From Bacteroidales bacterium (GTDB lineage: Bacteria; Bacteroidota; Bacteroidia; Bacteroidales; UBA932), in contig JAFTDE010000015.1 of the NCBI GenBank assembly GCA_017454335.1, positions 1-40,395 of the forward strand: 40,395 nt of DNA. Direction: 5' to 3'. Below the pieces are notes generated by a model. That model was not told where the DNA came from, searched no databases, and saw only the letters and a list, made by a program, of their open reading frames with translations. This document shows, piece by piece, positions 21,401 to 29,192 of this stretch (its first letter is position 1; every line of letters begins with the position of its first letter). Made by a program: the position numbers and the translations under genes.

Positions 21401-22783
21401 GAAGGCCGGGGTCACGGGCAGGAAGTAGATCTTGTCCGCGACGCCTTCGCTGGTCTGGACCGTGGCGATGTTCGGGTTGATGAGGATGGTCCGCACGCCC
21501 TCTTCCCGCAGGGCTTTCAGGGCCTGCGATCCGGAATAGTCGAACTCGCCCGCCTCGCCGATTTTCAGGGCGCCGGATCCGAGCACCAGGACCGAGGCGA
21601 TATTTCCCGCCTCCGGTCTGGCGTCTCCCCGGGACAGGTGGCCGCTGACCGGAGGGCGGCCGACATTCTCCGCCGAATCCATCAGGACGACGAAGCGGTC
21701 GAAGAGGACCTCGGTATCCAGCGGGCCGCCGCTGGCCTCAGGGTGGAACTGGACGGAGAACCAGGGCATCGTTTCGTGCTCCAGTCCCTCGTTCGATCCG
21801 TCGTTCATATTGACCAGCAGGGGTTTCCACCCGGCCGGCAGCGTGCTGTCGTCCAGGGCGTAACCGTGGTTCTGGCTGGTGATGAAGCATTCCGTCGTGC
21901 CCGCCAGGCGGACCGGCTGGTTGTGTCCGCGGTGACCGTATTTGAGTTTGTGCACCCGGGCGCCGGCGGCGATACCCAGCAACTGATTGCCCAGACAAAT
22001 ACCCATGACCGGTTTGACGGGACGGCCCGCCTCCGCGGCCGCAAACCCCTCGTCCAGGACTTTCCGCAGGACGGCGACGGTCTCGCGGCACTGTTCGGGG
22101 TTGCCGGGGCCGTTGCTGAGGATGATGCCGTCGTAATCCAGGCCGGTATAATCGTAGTCCCAGGGAACCCGGATGACTTCGATGCCCCGGACCAGCAGGC
22201 AGCGGATGATGTTGTACTTGCACCCGCAGTCCACCAGGATGACTTTCTTCCTGGCTTCGCCTTCCGGAAGATAGTGGATGACCTGCCGGCAGGAGACCTC
22301 GGCGACGAAATTCTGGCTGCCGTAGTCCGCCTCGTCCGGACAGAGCTCCTCCTGTCCCTCCATGACGATACGGCCGCGCATGACGCCCTTCTCGCGGAGA
22401 ATCTTCGTCAGGGCGCGGGTATCGATGCCGGTCACCGCAGGAATGTCTTCACGCTTCAGCCAGGCGTCCAGGCTCTCCTCCGCATCCCAGTGGCTGTACT
22501 CGCGGCTGTAGTCCGCCACCACAAGACCCTGCGTATAGATGTGGCTGCCTTCGAAGAATTCCTCCAGTCCGTCTTCCTCCCGGACATGGGGCGGGACGCC
22601 GTAATTGCCGATCAGGGGGAAGGTCGACACCAGGATCTGCCCGGCGTAGGAAGGGTCGGTCAGACTCTCCGGGTACCCGGTCATCGCCGTGTTGAACACC
22701 ACCTCCCCAGCCGTATTCCTGGGGCTTCCGAATGCCGTCCCTTCGAAGCGGGAACCGTCTTCAAGGATTAAACATGCTTTCAT
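18401..22783 (-). CDS. carAB: Fused glutamine-dependent carbamoyl-phosphate synthase (CarA-CarB)
   Basis: One continuous 1,460-residue protein makes carbamoyl phosphate for pyrimidines and arginine. Residues 1-~370 are the CarA glutaminase (nucleophile Cys263 in MGICLGNQ, His347 and Glu349 in VQFHPEA). A linker of ~25 residues without any Met leads to the CarB part (~397-1460). That part has LGSGALKIGEAGEFDYSGSQ, two ATP-grasp halves (the second from SVVVLGSGAYRIGSSVEFDW) and a C-terminal MGS-like allosteric domain ending near VKSWDEFA. The CarB text is of the eukaryote-like type (INPNIATVQTSEG, SFGGQTALNCGIELYKSG). Start chosen at MKACLILEDG; ATG at 22789 is an alternative. The T run of the attenuator abuts the start. 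Separate subunits are the bacterial norm. Confidence 0.95.
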   Translation of the reverse strand: MKACLILEDGSRFEGTAFGSPRNTAGEVVFNTAMTGYPESLTDPSYAGQILVSTFPLIGNYGVPPHVREEDGLEEFFEGSHIYTQGLVVADYSREYSHWDAEESLDAWLKREDIPAVTGIDTRALTKILREKGVMRGRIVMEGQEELCPDEADYGSQNFVAEVSCRQVIHYLPEGEARKKVILVDCGCKYNIIRCLLVRGIEVIRVPWDYDYTGLDYDGIILSNGPGNPEQCRETVAVLRKVLDEGFAAAEAGRPVKPVMGICLGNQLLGIAAGARVHKLKYGHRGHNQPVRLAGTTECFITSQNHGYALDDSTLPAGWKPLLVNMNDGSNEGLEHETMPWFSVQFHPEASGGPLDTEVLFDRFVVLMDSAENVGRPPVSGHLSRGDARPEAGNIASVLVLGSGALKIGEAGEFDYSGSQALKALREEGVRTILINPNIATVQTSEGVADKIYFLPVTPAFVEKVIAKERPDGIFLSFGGQTALNCGIELYKSGILEKYGVRVLGTPVQTIIDTEDRELFVERLDEIDIRTIRSEACASVEAAKAAAAELGYPVILRSAYALGGLGSGFCDDEDQLVRLAEKSFSFSPQVLVEKSLKGWKEIEYEVVRDAYDNCITVCNMENFDPLGIHTGESIVIAPSQTLTNAEYHFLREQAIRIVRHLGIVGECNVQYAFDPDSEDYRVIEVNARLSRSSALASKATGYPLAFVAAKLGLGKGLFELKNSVTRTTSAFFEPALDYVVCKIPRWDLGKFHGVDREIGSSMKSVGEVMAIGRTFEEAIQKGLRMIGQGMHGFVENEPLPLADLDRALKEPTDKRIFAISEAMQAGYSVDRIHELTQIDRWFLLKLLNIIHISAELRQKGNALPRELLRRAKVYGFSDFQIARAVSGGRAPADALAIRERRIAEGIVPVVKQIDTLAGEFPASTNYLYLTYQGTAGDVVPDGDGRESVVVLGSGAYRIGSSVEFDWCCVQALKTIRDHGYRSVVINYNPETVSTDYDVCDRLYFDELSFERVLDVIGMEHPKGVVVSTGGQIPNNLALRLAARGVPLLGTSATDIDNAEDRKKFSAMLDRIGVDQPEWGELTSREDIANFIGKVGFPVLVRPSYVLSGAAMNVCSNEEELERYLQMAAKVSKEHPVVVSRFIENAKEIEFDAVADHGNIIAYAIGEHVEFAGVHSGDATIQFPPQKLYVETVRRIKRISRKIAAELHISGPFNIQYLAKDNEVKVIECNLRASRSFPFVSKVLKINLVELATKVMLGESPDPPSKDLFDLDCVGIKASQFSFNRLQKADPVLGVDMASTGEVGCIGDDVNSTILESMLAVGQRIPGKNILLSTGTAEQKAEMLGAARLLVAHGYRIYATSGTSRYLTGNGVPNTMVHWPSDAGHKPQALDLLHGHQIDMVVNIPKDLSPRELSNGYKIRRAAIDLNIPLITNARLAVAFITAFCTVDIDTIPVKSWDEFA

Positions 22784-22789
22784 AGGCAT

Positions 22790-22821
22790 AAAAAAAACCG
22801 ATCCTCTGCCCAGAGAACCGG
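22790..22821 (-). terminator. Attenuator terminator in the carAB leader
   Basis: RNA stem of 10 pairs including two G-U (CCGGTTCTCT, 22821-22812, with AGAGGATCGG, 22807-22798), 4-nt loop, then eight T (22797-22790). It ends directly at the ATG at 22789. Its 5' arm has the same CCGGTTC as the glnK attenuator. Confidence 0.88.
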
Positions 22822-22854
22822 AATGTCTTTTACAGGTTTGCACACGTGTTGCCG

Positions 22855-22980
22855 CTATGTCCGTCCGGCCGGACATGACACACCCAACCAGGAATTGACC
22901 TGGGAGCGGTTCTGGTTATTCTGATGTCCGGAAGAACACCAGAGGGCACTCAGATAGTCACGTCCGAAGGAACTGCACAT
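22855..22980 (-). CDS. Gln/Asn-rich leader peptide of carAB-pyrG
   Basis: 41-residue ORF from ATG at 22980 to TAG at 22855. Residues 20-29 read Q-N-N-Q-N-R-S-Q-V-N, seven of ten being Gln or Asn. It ends V-S-C-P-A-G-R-T, nearly the same as the glnK leader peptide. It starts about 20 nt below a promoter and is followed by a terminator abutting carA. The product CarA uses glutamine, so Gln-codon stalling is a sensible control signal. Translation and regulation are inferred. Confidence 0.78.
   Translation of the reverse strand: MCSSFGRDYLSALWCSSGHQNNQNRSQVNSWLGVSCPAGRT
22857..22876 (-). promoter_or_regulatory. Leader hairpin and candidate antiterminator strand (carAB)
   Basis: In the RNA ATGTCC (22876-22871) pairs with GGACAT (22862-22857), leaving GGCCGGAC in the loop. 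GCCGGA can pair with TCCGGT at the base of the terminator 5' arm (6 bp, one G-U). A second candidate strand, AGAACCG (22913-22907), matches CGGTTCT of the same arm over 7 bp and lies in the Gln-Asn codons. Confidence 0.55.
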
Positions 22981-23002
22981 AGGGAAAACAACTAACCGAT
23001 TG

Positions 23003-23033
23003 CAAATATAACAATAGATTTCTATAATGCAAC
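23003..23033 (-). promoter_or_regulatory. Promoter of the carAB leader
   Basis: Minus strand: -7 box TATATTTG (23010-23003), 19-nt spacer, GTTG (23033-23030) as -33 element. Close fit to the Bacteroidetes consensus. Confidence 0.7.
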
Positions 23034-23048
23034 ACGGCGGGTACAGCA

Positions 23049-23096
23049 ACAGGGTCCGGAATGCGGAAGATTTGGGAAAAGCATTCCGGACCCTGT
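23049..23096. repeat. Intergenic hairpin A (GGAATGC...GCATTCC family)
   Basis: 16-bp perfect inverted arms (23049-23064 and 23081-23096) with a 16-nt purine-rich loop. It lies between the end of the efflux operon and the carAB promoter. No T run follows on either strand. Core and loop resemble hairpin B at 28961-29018. Confidence 0.8.
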
Positions 23097-23112
23097 GCTG
23101 CACCTGCTTCGA

Positions 23113-24408
23113 TTAGAAGGTGATTTCCGCGCCGCGGTAGAAGTCCAGCAGGCGGGACTGGTACAGGTATTCGTAGCGCGCCTGCAGGAAGTCGGACTCC
23201 GCACGCAGGTAGCGGTTCTTCGACTCGTTGTATTCGGTGATGTTGGCCTTGCCGTTCTCGTATTTCTCGCGCGTCAGGTCGAAGGCCTGCTGGGCGCTGA
23301 GGGCGGCCTCTTCGCTGCTGGCGTACTTGCTCTGCGAATTGACGGCATTGTAGTAGGCGGTCTGGATCTCCTTGTACAGCGTTTTCTTGGCGTTCTCCAG
23401 GCTCAGCAGCTGGTTGTGGTAGTTGAGCTGGGCGCTGCGGACCTGGTTGCGGGTGGAGAAGCGCGAGAAGATCGGGATGCGCAGCGACAGGCCGATGTAC
23501 TGGCTGAAATTGTTCTTCAGCTGCTCGCCGAAAGCCGCCGCCTCGCGGCCGGAGGAGGTGTAGTAGTTGGTACCGAGCCCCCCGCTGAGCGACAGCGAAG
23601 GATAGTAGCCGCCCTTGGCCAGGGCGATGTTCCGCTCGGCGTTCCCCAGCCGGATCTCCTCGGCCAGGATGGTGGGCTTGACCCCCACCGCCTCGGCGTA
23701 GATGTCCTCGGGGTTCATCAGCGCGCCGATGCCGAGCGCCTGGATGTCCGGGGCCAGCACGGAGAAGCCGTCGGGCGAAGGCAGCTCCAGCAGCTGGCTC
23801 AGGTCCAGCAGCGACAGGGACAGGTTGCCCTGCGCCTGGGTCTCGCTCAGCCGGCTCTGGGCCAGGGTGGCCCGCTGCGCCGCCACTTCGGCGGTGCTGG
23901 CCTTGCCGTTCGCCATCAGCTGTTCCAGCCGGTCCAGCTGGGCGGCGTCCACCTCAACCTGGTTCTGCGCCACCGCCAGGATCTCCTGGTTGTAGAGGAT
24001 CTGGACATAGCCCTTGGCCACGGCGACACGGATGTCGTCGCGCGCCTTCTCCAGGTCCGCCGTCGCCGCCTCGAGGTTCAGTTGCCCCAGGGCGATCTGG
24101 TTGTTGATCTGGAAGCCCTGGAAGATCGGGAGGTCCGCCCCCAGGCTGAAGGAAGTATTCGTCGTGTTGGTGTTGGCGTAGGTGTTGTCCGCCGTCAGGC
24201 CGCGGCCGAACGAGAAATTCTGCGATCCGCTGGCCGACACGCCGGGCAGGCGCGCGTTCCGGGCGGTGTTCAGCTCGATTTCCCGCTGCTGGACCGCCAG
24301 TTCGCTCTGGCGCACCTGGATGTTGTTGTCCAGGGCGTATTGGATGCAGTCCTGCAGGCTCCAGGGGCCCGAGGCTGCCAGCATCAGGGTCAGTATCAGC
24401 GCTTTCAT
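23113..24408 (-). CDS. TolC-family outer-membrane efflux protein
   Basis: 431 residues, the size of TolC-like channels. A signal peptide (MKALILTLMLAASG) leads to WSLQDCIQYALDNN, the standard opening of the OEP repeat, and the protein shows two long coiled-coil halves (for example NQIALGQLNLEAATADLEKA and ENAKKTLYKEIQTAYYNAV). Last gene of the five-gene efflux operon; its ATG overlaps the adaptor gene stop by 4 nt. It should form the outer-membrane exit duct for the MacAB-like pump. Confidence 0.93.
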   Translation of the reverse strand: MKALILTLMLAASGPWSLQDCIQYALDNNIQVRQSELAVQQREIELNTARNARLPGVSASGSQNFSFGRGLTADNTYANTNTTNTSFSLGADLPIFQGFQINNQIALGQLNLEAATADLEKARDDIRVAVAKGYVQILYNQEILAVAQNQVEVDAAQLDRLEQLMANGKASTAEVAAQRATLAQSRLSETQAQGNLSLSLLDLSQLLELPSPDGFSVLAPDIQALGIGALMNPEDIYAEAVGVKPTILAEEIRLGNAERNIALAKGGYYPSLSLSGGLGTNYYTSSGREAAAFGEQLKNNFSQYIGLSLRIPIFSRFSTRNQVRSAQLNYHNQLLSLENAKKTLYKEIQTAYYNAVNSQSKYASSEEAALSAQQAFDLTREKYENGKANITEYNESKNRYLRAESDFLQARYEYLYQSRLLDFYRGAEITF

Positions 24409-25502
24409 TCTTCGGTATCGATAATGAGTTGTCCGCGGACGATGTCCCCTTCGGACAGGCCGCTCTTGATTTCAATGTTGACGCCGTCGCTCAGCCCGGT
24501 GGTGACTTCGGTGCGGACGTACTTGCCGTCATCTCCCTTGCGCATCACGAAAGTGCGGTCGCCGTCGAATTCCAGGGCGCTCTCGGGGATGCTCAGCACG
24601 TTCTCGACGGTTTCCAGGACGATCTCCGCGTTGGCGCTGTATCCGGACCGGATCGTGTACGACGAGCTGCCCTGCAGGGCGGCCTTGATTTCGAATTGCT
24701 TGGCGCCGTTGTTCTCGACCGCTTTGGGCGAGATGTACTCGAGCGTCGCTTCGGAATGGTAGTCGGGCAGGGCGCCGATGGTGATCTTCATGGGCGTGCC
24801 CTCGGAGAGCGAACCGACTTCGGTCTCGTCCACGTTGCCGTCGAAGATCAGGTCGGACATGTCGGCGACCGTGGCCACCGTGGTACCGTCGTTCATGGTG
24901 TTGGCCTGGATGACGGAGTTACCGACCTTGACCGGGATGTCCAGGATCAGGCCCGTGATGGTCGAGCGGACCAGGGTCGAGCTGCCGGTGGCGTTGGTGC
25001 TGGACACGCCGTCCCGGATGACCTCGAGGGCGTCCTTGGCGCCGGCGTATTCCTCCTTGGCCTGCTGGAGTGCCTGGGAGACCTGGTCGTACTCTTCGGC
25101 GCTCACCAGCTGCTTGTCATACAGGGCCTTCTCGCGGTCGTAGTTGGTCTGGGCCTGCCGGAGGTTGATTTCGGACAGGCGCACACGACTCTGGGCCGAG
25201 GACAGGGACTGCATGTCGGGGATGACGCGGAGCTTGGCGATCACCTCGCCCTCCTTGACCTGCTGGCCGGCCTCCTTGTAGAGCTCGGCGATGATGCCGT
25301 TGATCTGCGGCTTGACGTTGACTTCGTTGCGCGGCTCGACCTTGCCGGTGACCACCGTGGCCCGGTCGATATTCATCACGGTCGCCGTCAGTTCCTCGTA
25401 GCGGAGGACCTCCGGGCGGGATTTGCGGTACAGGAACAGGAAGGTTCCGATGAAAAGTACCGCGATCAGCGCAAAAATGATGTACTTGACAAAGCGTTTC
25501 AT
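24405..25502 (-). CDS. Periplasmic adaptor (HlyD/MacA family)
   Basis: 365 residues. An N-terminal membrane anchor (YIIFALIAVLFIGTFLFLY) is followed by a barrel-sandwich/lipoyl half (TGKVEPRNEVNVKPQINGII), an alpha-helical hairpin (~95-160, rich in Gln, Ala, Glu) and the second lipoyl half plus beta-barrel (ITGLILDIPVKVGNSV). This is the membrane-fusion protein linking the permeases to the TolC-like channel. It starts 18 nt after the second permease. Confidence 0.93.
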   Translation of the reverse strand: MKRFVKYIIFALIAVLFIGTFLFLYRKSRPEVLRYEELTATVMNIDRATVVTGKVEPRNEVNVKPQINGIIAELYKEAGQQVKEGEVIAKLRVIPDMQSLSSAQSRVRLSEINLRQAQTNYDREKALYDKQLVSAEEYDQVSQALQQAKEEYAGAKDALEVIRDGVSSTNATGSSTLVRSTITGLILDIPVKVGNSVIQANTMNDGTTVATVADMSDLIFDGNVDETEVGSLSEGTPMKITIGALPDYHSEATLEYISPKAVENNGAKQFEIKAALQGSSSYTIRSGYSANAEIVLETVENVLSIPESALEFDGDRTFVMRKGDDGKYVRTEVTTGLSDGVNIEIKSGLSEGDIVRGQLIIDTEE

Positions 25503-25520
25503 ATCGTTGTTCTTTATTTG

Positions 25521-26765
25521 TTATTCGTCTCTCATGGCGTCCACGGGCTTGATGGCCATCGCACGGGACGCGGGTGCAAGGCCGGCGATCACGCCCAGCA
25601 CGGTCAGCATCAGGGCGGACAGGACGGCGGTCCAGAATCCGATCTGGAAACTGGCCGGGATTTCGGTGGCTGCGACGGCGATCTTCTCCGTCAGGCGCAG
25701 CAGCTGGACGGCGAACACGATGCCGAAGGATCCGGCCACCAGGGTCAGGGCGATGCTCTCGAAGATGATCTGCGAGAGGATGTCACGCGGCGTGGCGCCG
25801 ATGGCGCGCCGGATGCCGATCTCGGTGGTTCGCTCCCGGACCGTGACCATCATGATGTTGCTGACGCCGATCACACCCGCCAGGATGGTTCCCAGGCCGA
25901 TCAGCAGGATCAGGAAGTTCAGTCCACGGAACAGGTTGTCCACCAGGGAGAAGAGCTGTTCGGTGTTGATGATGATCAGGGCTTCCTTGTCCTTGGGGTT
26001 GAAGAGGTGCTGCCTTGCGAGGATCTCGCGCATGCGTGACTCCTGGCCGGACATCCGCACGCCGGAACGGCCGGTCATGCAGACCAGGTCCACGACCTTG
26101 CCGCGGTTGTACAGCTTCTGGGCCACGGGAAGCGGGATGCTGACGGTCTGGTCGGCGCGGCCGTTGATGCTGATGTTGCCGCTGCTGTAGTCCACGCCCA
26201 CGATCTGGTAGAAGACCGGCCCCACCTGGATGAACTCGCCGCAGGGATCGCCCCCGTCGGGGAACAGTTCCTTGTAGATGCGCTTGCCGATCACGCAGAC
26301 CTTGCGCTCCTGCAGGATGTCGGTTTCATTGAGGTAGCGCCCGTATTTGATGCGGGGTTCCTCAATCTTGCCGTAATCCGCCTGGATGCCCTTGACGCTG
26401 CAGCTGGAGGAGTAGGATCCGTACATCACCTGCCCGCCCCAGACGGCGATGACCGGCGTGACGATCTCCAGGTCCGGCATCATCTGCCGCAGCCGCTCGA
26501 CGTCCGTATAGGTGAGGTCCCAGTAGCGGCCCTCCTTGAATCCCTTGTACGGCTCGCTGGTCTGCGAGGAGACCATGATGCAGGTGTTCGTGGCGAAGCC
26601 GTCGAAATTGGACATGATCGTCTGCTTCAGCCCGTCGCCGCCGCCCAGCATGAACAGCAGCATGAACACGCCCCAGAACACGCCGAAGCCGGTGAGCAGG
26701 CTTCTGCTCTTGTTGCGGACCAGCGAATCCGCAATCTCCCGGAAACTGTCTACATCGAGTCTCAT
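25521..26765 (-). CDS. MacB-like ABC permease, second copy
   Basis: 414 residues, no ATPase domain. First membrane segment near 20-45 (SLLTGFGVFWGVFMLLFMLGGG), a large periplasmic MacB core domain to ~280, and three C-terminal FtsX segments with the signature VRERTTEIGIRRAIGATPRDIL. Its start overlaps the stop of the first permease by 4 nt. The two permeases are diverged paralogues and probably pair as a heterodimer. Confidence 0.92.
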   Translation of the reverse strand: MRLDVDSFREIADSLVRNKSRSLLTGFGVFWGVFMLLFMLGGGDGLKQTIMSNFDGFATNTCIMVSSQTSEPYKGFKEGRYWDLTYTDVERLRQMMPDLEIVTPVIAVWGGQVMYGSYSSSCSVKGIQADYGKIEEPRIKYGRYLNETDILQERKVCVIGKRIYKELFPDGGDPCGEFIQVGPVFYQIVGVDYSSGNISINGRADQTVSIPLPVAQKLYNRGKVVDLVCMTGRSGVRMSGQESRMREILARQHLFNPKDKEALIIINTEQLFSLVDNLFRGLNFLILLIGLGTILAGVIGVSNIMMVTVRERTTEIGIRRAIGATPRDILSQIIFESIALTLVAGSFGIVFAVQLLRLTEKIAVAATEIPASFQIGFWTAVLSALMLTVLGVIAGLAPASRAMAIKPVDAMRDE

Positions 26766-28087
26766 TCTGCGCGGAGGGCTTCTATGGGTCTGACCTGGGC
26801 GGCCTTGCGGGCCGGGAACAATCCGGCGATCGAGCCGGCGACAATCAGGACGAGCGTGGCTTCGAGGGCGACGTCCAGTCCCACGGTGGGATTGACGAAC
26901 ATCGCGATCTGCGCGTCCATGATGGATATGGAGGACTGTCCGACCGTCTTGTCCAGGATCTGGCAGGCGATCATGCCGAGGAACATGCCGACATAGCCGA
27001 AGAAGGCCGTGATCGTGACGCTCTCGGCCAGGATCAGTTTCATGATGGCCCAGGGGCTGGCGCCGATGGCCTTGCGGATACCGAATTCATGCGTGCGCTC
27101 CTTGACCGTGATCAGCATGATGTTGCTCACGCCCACGATGCCGCCCAGCAGGGTGAACAGGCCGATGATCCAGAGCGCGGTGCTGAGGATGCCCCGGCCC
27201 TTGTTCATCTGGAGGTTCTGCGTGAAGCGGTTCCAGATCCACAGGGCGCGGCGGTCGTCCGGTGCGGCCCGGTGGCGCAGGTTCACCACGGCGCGGAACT
27301 GCTCTTCAAAGGCTTCGTTCTCCTCTTCGGATTCGAGGCCGTGGAAGGTGAAGGTGATATCGTCCACGACGCGACCCTTGCCGTAAACGGTCCGGACGGT
27401 CGTGTACGGGGCGTACACGGTGTTGCTGTTGGAAGCGTCGTTGGACTTGGCGACGCCCACCACCCGGAAGGAGAAGTCGCCGATGCGGACGTACTTGCCG
27501 ATGAGGTCCCGGACCTGGACCTTCCGGCCGGAGGCGTCGTCCAGTCTCCTGCCCATGAGCCGCATTCCGCGGTCCCGGACTTCATTGCCCAGCAGGTTCT
27601 CGGCCTGGTCCTCCTGCAGGACCACGACCTTGCGGCTCTCCCGGATGTCCTTTTCATTGAGGAAACGGCCGCAGAGGATTTCGATCTTGTCCATTTCCTG
27701 GCGGGCGGGGAAGTTGCCTTCGATGCTGCCGGAGAAATGCCTCTTGCCATAGCTGACCGTGGCGCTCGTGCTAACGGACGAGATGACCTGGTCGACGTGG
27801 TCGGAGAACATCTCGCTGCCGGTCAGGGCGACGTCGCGTTCATCCAGGTCGATGCGCCGGCCTTCTTCGAGGCCGTCGTAGGGTTTGGAAGTGTAGCCCC
27901 CGCCGACCTGCATCGTATTGGTCGCGATGTCGTCGCCGCCCATCATGAAGGAGTTCATCAGGCCGTTGCCGGCACCCAGCAGCACGATCAGCATGAAGAT
28001 GCCCCAGGACACCGCGAAGCCGGTGAGGCAGGTGCGGAGCTTGTTGCGCCGGATGCTCTCCCATATTTCGATGAAAACGTCTCTCAT
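26762..28087 (-). CDS. MacB-like ABC permease, first copy
   Basis: 441 residues with the same architecture: N-terminal segment (TCLTGFAVSWGIFMLIVLLG), periplasmic core domain, and FtsX segments with VKERTHEFGIRKAIGASPWAIM. The start overlaps the ATPase stop by 4 nt. Substrates of such pumps include peptides and antibiotics; none can be named here. Confidence 0.92.
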   Translation of the reverse strand: MRDVFIEIWESIRRNKLRTCLTGFAVSWGIFMLIVLLGAGNGLMNSFMMGGDDIATNTMQVGGGYTSKPYDGLEEGRRIDLDERDVALTGSEMFSDHVDQVISSVSTSATVSYGKRHFSGSIEGNFPARQEMDKIEILCGRFLNEKDIRESRKVVVLQEDQAENLLGNEVRDRGMRLMGRRLDDASGRKVQVRDLIGKYVRIGDFSFRVVGVAKSNDASNSNTVYAPYTTVRTVYGKGRVVDDITFTFHGLESEEENEAFEEQFRAVVNLRHRAAPDDRRALWIWNRFTQNLQMNKGRGILSTALWIIGLFTLLGGIVGVSNIMLITVKERTHEFGIRKAIGASPWAIMKLILAESVTITAFFGYVGMFLGMIACQILDKTVGQSSISIMDAQIAMFVNPTVGLDVALEATLVLIVAGSIAGLFPARKAAQVRPIEALRAE

Positions 28088-28806
28088 TTCATGATGGTGC
28101 TGGTGCCGAACACCGAGGCGTGGTGTCCGAAGTTCTCTTCAATCTGCCCGATGATGCCGTCCTTGATGTGGACGATCTTGTTGGTGGCGTTGGCGACGCC
28201 GCTCTCGTGGGTGACCACGATGATGGTCATCTTGTCCTCCCGGTTCAGCTGCTGAAGCAGTTCCATGATTTCCACCGAGGTTTTCGAGTCCAGGGCGCCC
28301 GTGGGCTCGTCCGCCAGGACGATCTGGGGCCGGGTGATCAGGGCCCGCGCGATGGCCACGCGCTGTTTCTGTCCGCCGGACATCTCGTTCGGATAGTGTT
28401 TCGCCCAGTCGGCCAGGCCGAGGCGGTCGAGGTATTCCATCGCCATCTGGTGGCGTTTCCTGCGGGCGACTCCCTGGTAGAACAGGGGCAGTTCCACGTT
28501 CTCGACGGCGGTCTTGAAGCCGATGAGGTTGTAGGACTGGAAGATGAATCCGATCATGCGGTTGCGGTAGTCCGCAGCCTGTTTCTCGCTGAGGTTCTTG
28601 ATCAGCCGGCCGTCGATGTAGTATTCCCCGGTGTCGTAGTTGTCCAGGATGCCCAGGATGTTCAGCAGGGTGGACTTGCCGGAGCCCGACGCGCCCATGA
28701 TGGAGACGAATTCTCCCCGGTCGATCCCGAGGTTGATTCCTTTCAATACGTGCAGGGGCTGGCCGTTGTTGTATGTCTTGTTGACGTCTTTGAGTTCGAT
28801 GAGCAT
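28084..28806 (-). CDS. ABC transporter ATPase (MacB/LolD type)
   Basis: 240 residues from the ATG at 28806 ([12 protein letters not shown]); an upstream in-frame Met would extend into the promoter region. Walker [11 protein letters not shown]-loop FIFQSYNL, signature [15 protein letters not shown], Walker [13 protein letters not shown] and H-loop VTHE are all intact. It energises the two permeases that follow with 4-nt overlaps. A consensus promoter lies just upstream. Confidence 0.95.
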   Translation of the reverse strand: MLIELKDVNKTYNNGQPLHVLKGINLGIDRGEFVSIMGASGSGKSTLLNILGILDNYDTGEYYIDGRLIKNLSEKQAADYRNRMIGFIFQSYNLIGFKTAVENVELPLFYQGVARRKRHQMAMEYLDRLGLADWAKHYPNEMSGGQKQRVAIARALITRPQIVLADEPTGALDSKTSVEIMELLQQLNREDKMTIIVVTHESGVANATNKIVHIKDGIIGQIEENFGHHASVFGTSTIMK

Positions 28807-28833
28807 ATAGCGTACTATTGAACTATTACACTG

Positions 28834-28864
28834 CAAAGGTATGGATTATTTTTTATTCCGCAAA
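28834..28864 (-). promoter_or_regulatory. Promoter of the efflux operon
   Basis: Minus strand: TTTG (28864-28861), 19-nt spacer, TACCTTTG (28841-28834). Perfect Bacteroidetes consensus, ~28 nt before the ATPase start codon. Confidence 0.85.
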
Positions 28865-28960
28865 TTTTTTCGCGTTTTTTTCTGCAATTTTCGCGCCGGG
28901 CCCGGGCGGAGCTGGTCCTGGGCAGGGACAGAATGGGATTGGCGATGGGTGTCCGCGGGC

Positions 28961-29018
28961 CCGGCGAGGGGGCGGGAATGCGGGAGTAAGGGAGAAGCAT
29001 TCCCGCCCCCTTCGCCGG
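28961..29018. repeat. Intergenic hairpin B (GGAATGC...GCATTCC family)
   Basis: Arms 28961-28981 and 28997-29018 match throughout apart from one bulged base; the loop is 15 nt. The core GGGAATGC/GCATTCCC and the purine-rich loop resemble hairpin A. It lies between the efflux promoter and palindrome copy 1. Confidence 0.8.
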
Positions 29019-29046
29019 CACCCGCCGCGCTCTCCGTTGCGGGGTT

Positions 29047-29192
29047 TTGTAGAAAGTGAAGCACGCGAGGATGCCTTGGAGGCGTGTCTGGAGGGGGTCG
29101 GTGTGCTCAGAGGCGCCATCTGGGCCTTCTGAGCACAAGCACCCCCCTCACAGGGCCGTGAGAGGCCGGTCGGCGTGCTTCACTTTCTACAA
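29047..29192. repeat. 146-bp palindromic element, copy 1
   Basis: Perfect 20-bp terminal inverted repeats (TTGTAGAAAGTGAAGCACGC at 29047-29066 and its complement at 29173-29192). Inside are a nested hairpin (GTGCTCAGA 29103-29111 / TCTGAGCAC 29128-29136) and flanking GAGGGGGT / ACCCCCCTC. It is 97% identical (4 differences) to copy 2 at 30247-30392. Its edge abuts the stop codon of the transposase-like gene. Confidence 0.95.

Noticed and set aside
16820-22771. Long plus-strand frames (1,102 and 846 codons) opposite pyrG and carAB
   Set aside because: Antisense shadows of conserved genes with low-complexity, His/Asp/Gly/Val-rich translations.
22784-22876. N-terminal extension of carAB to a start at 22876
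   Set aside because: It would translate through the leader terminator hairpin, and the family begins at about MKACLILEDG.
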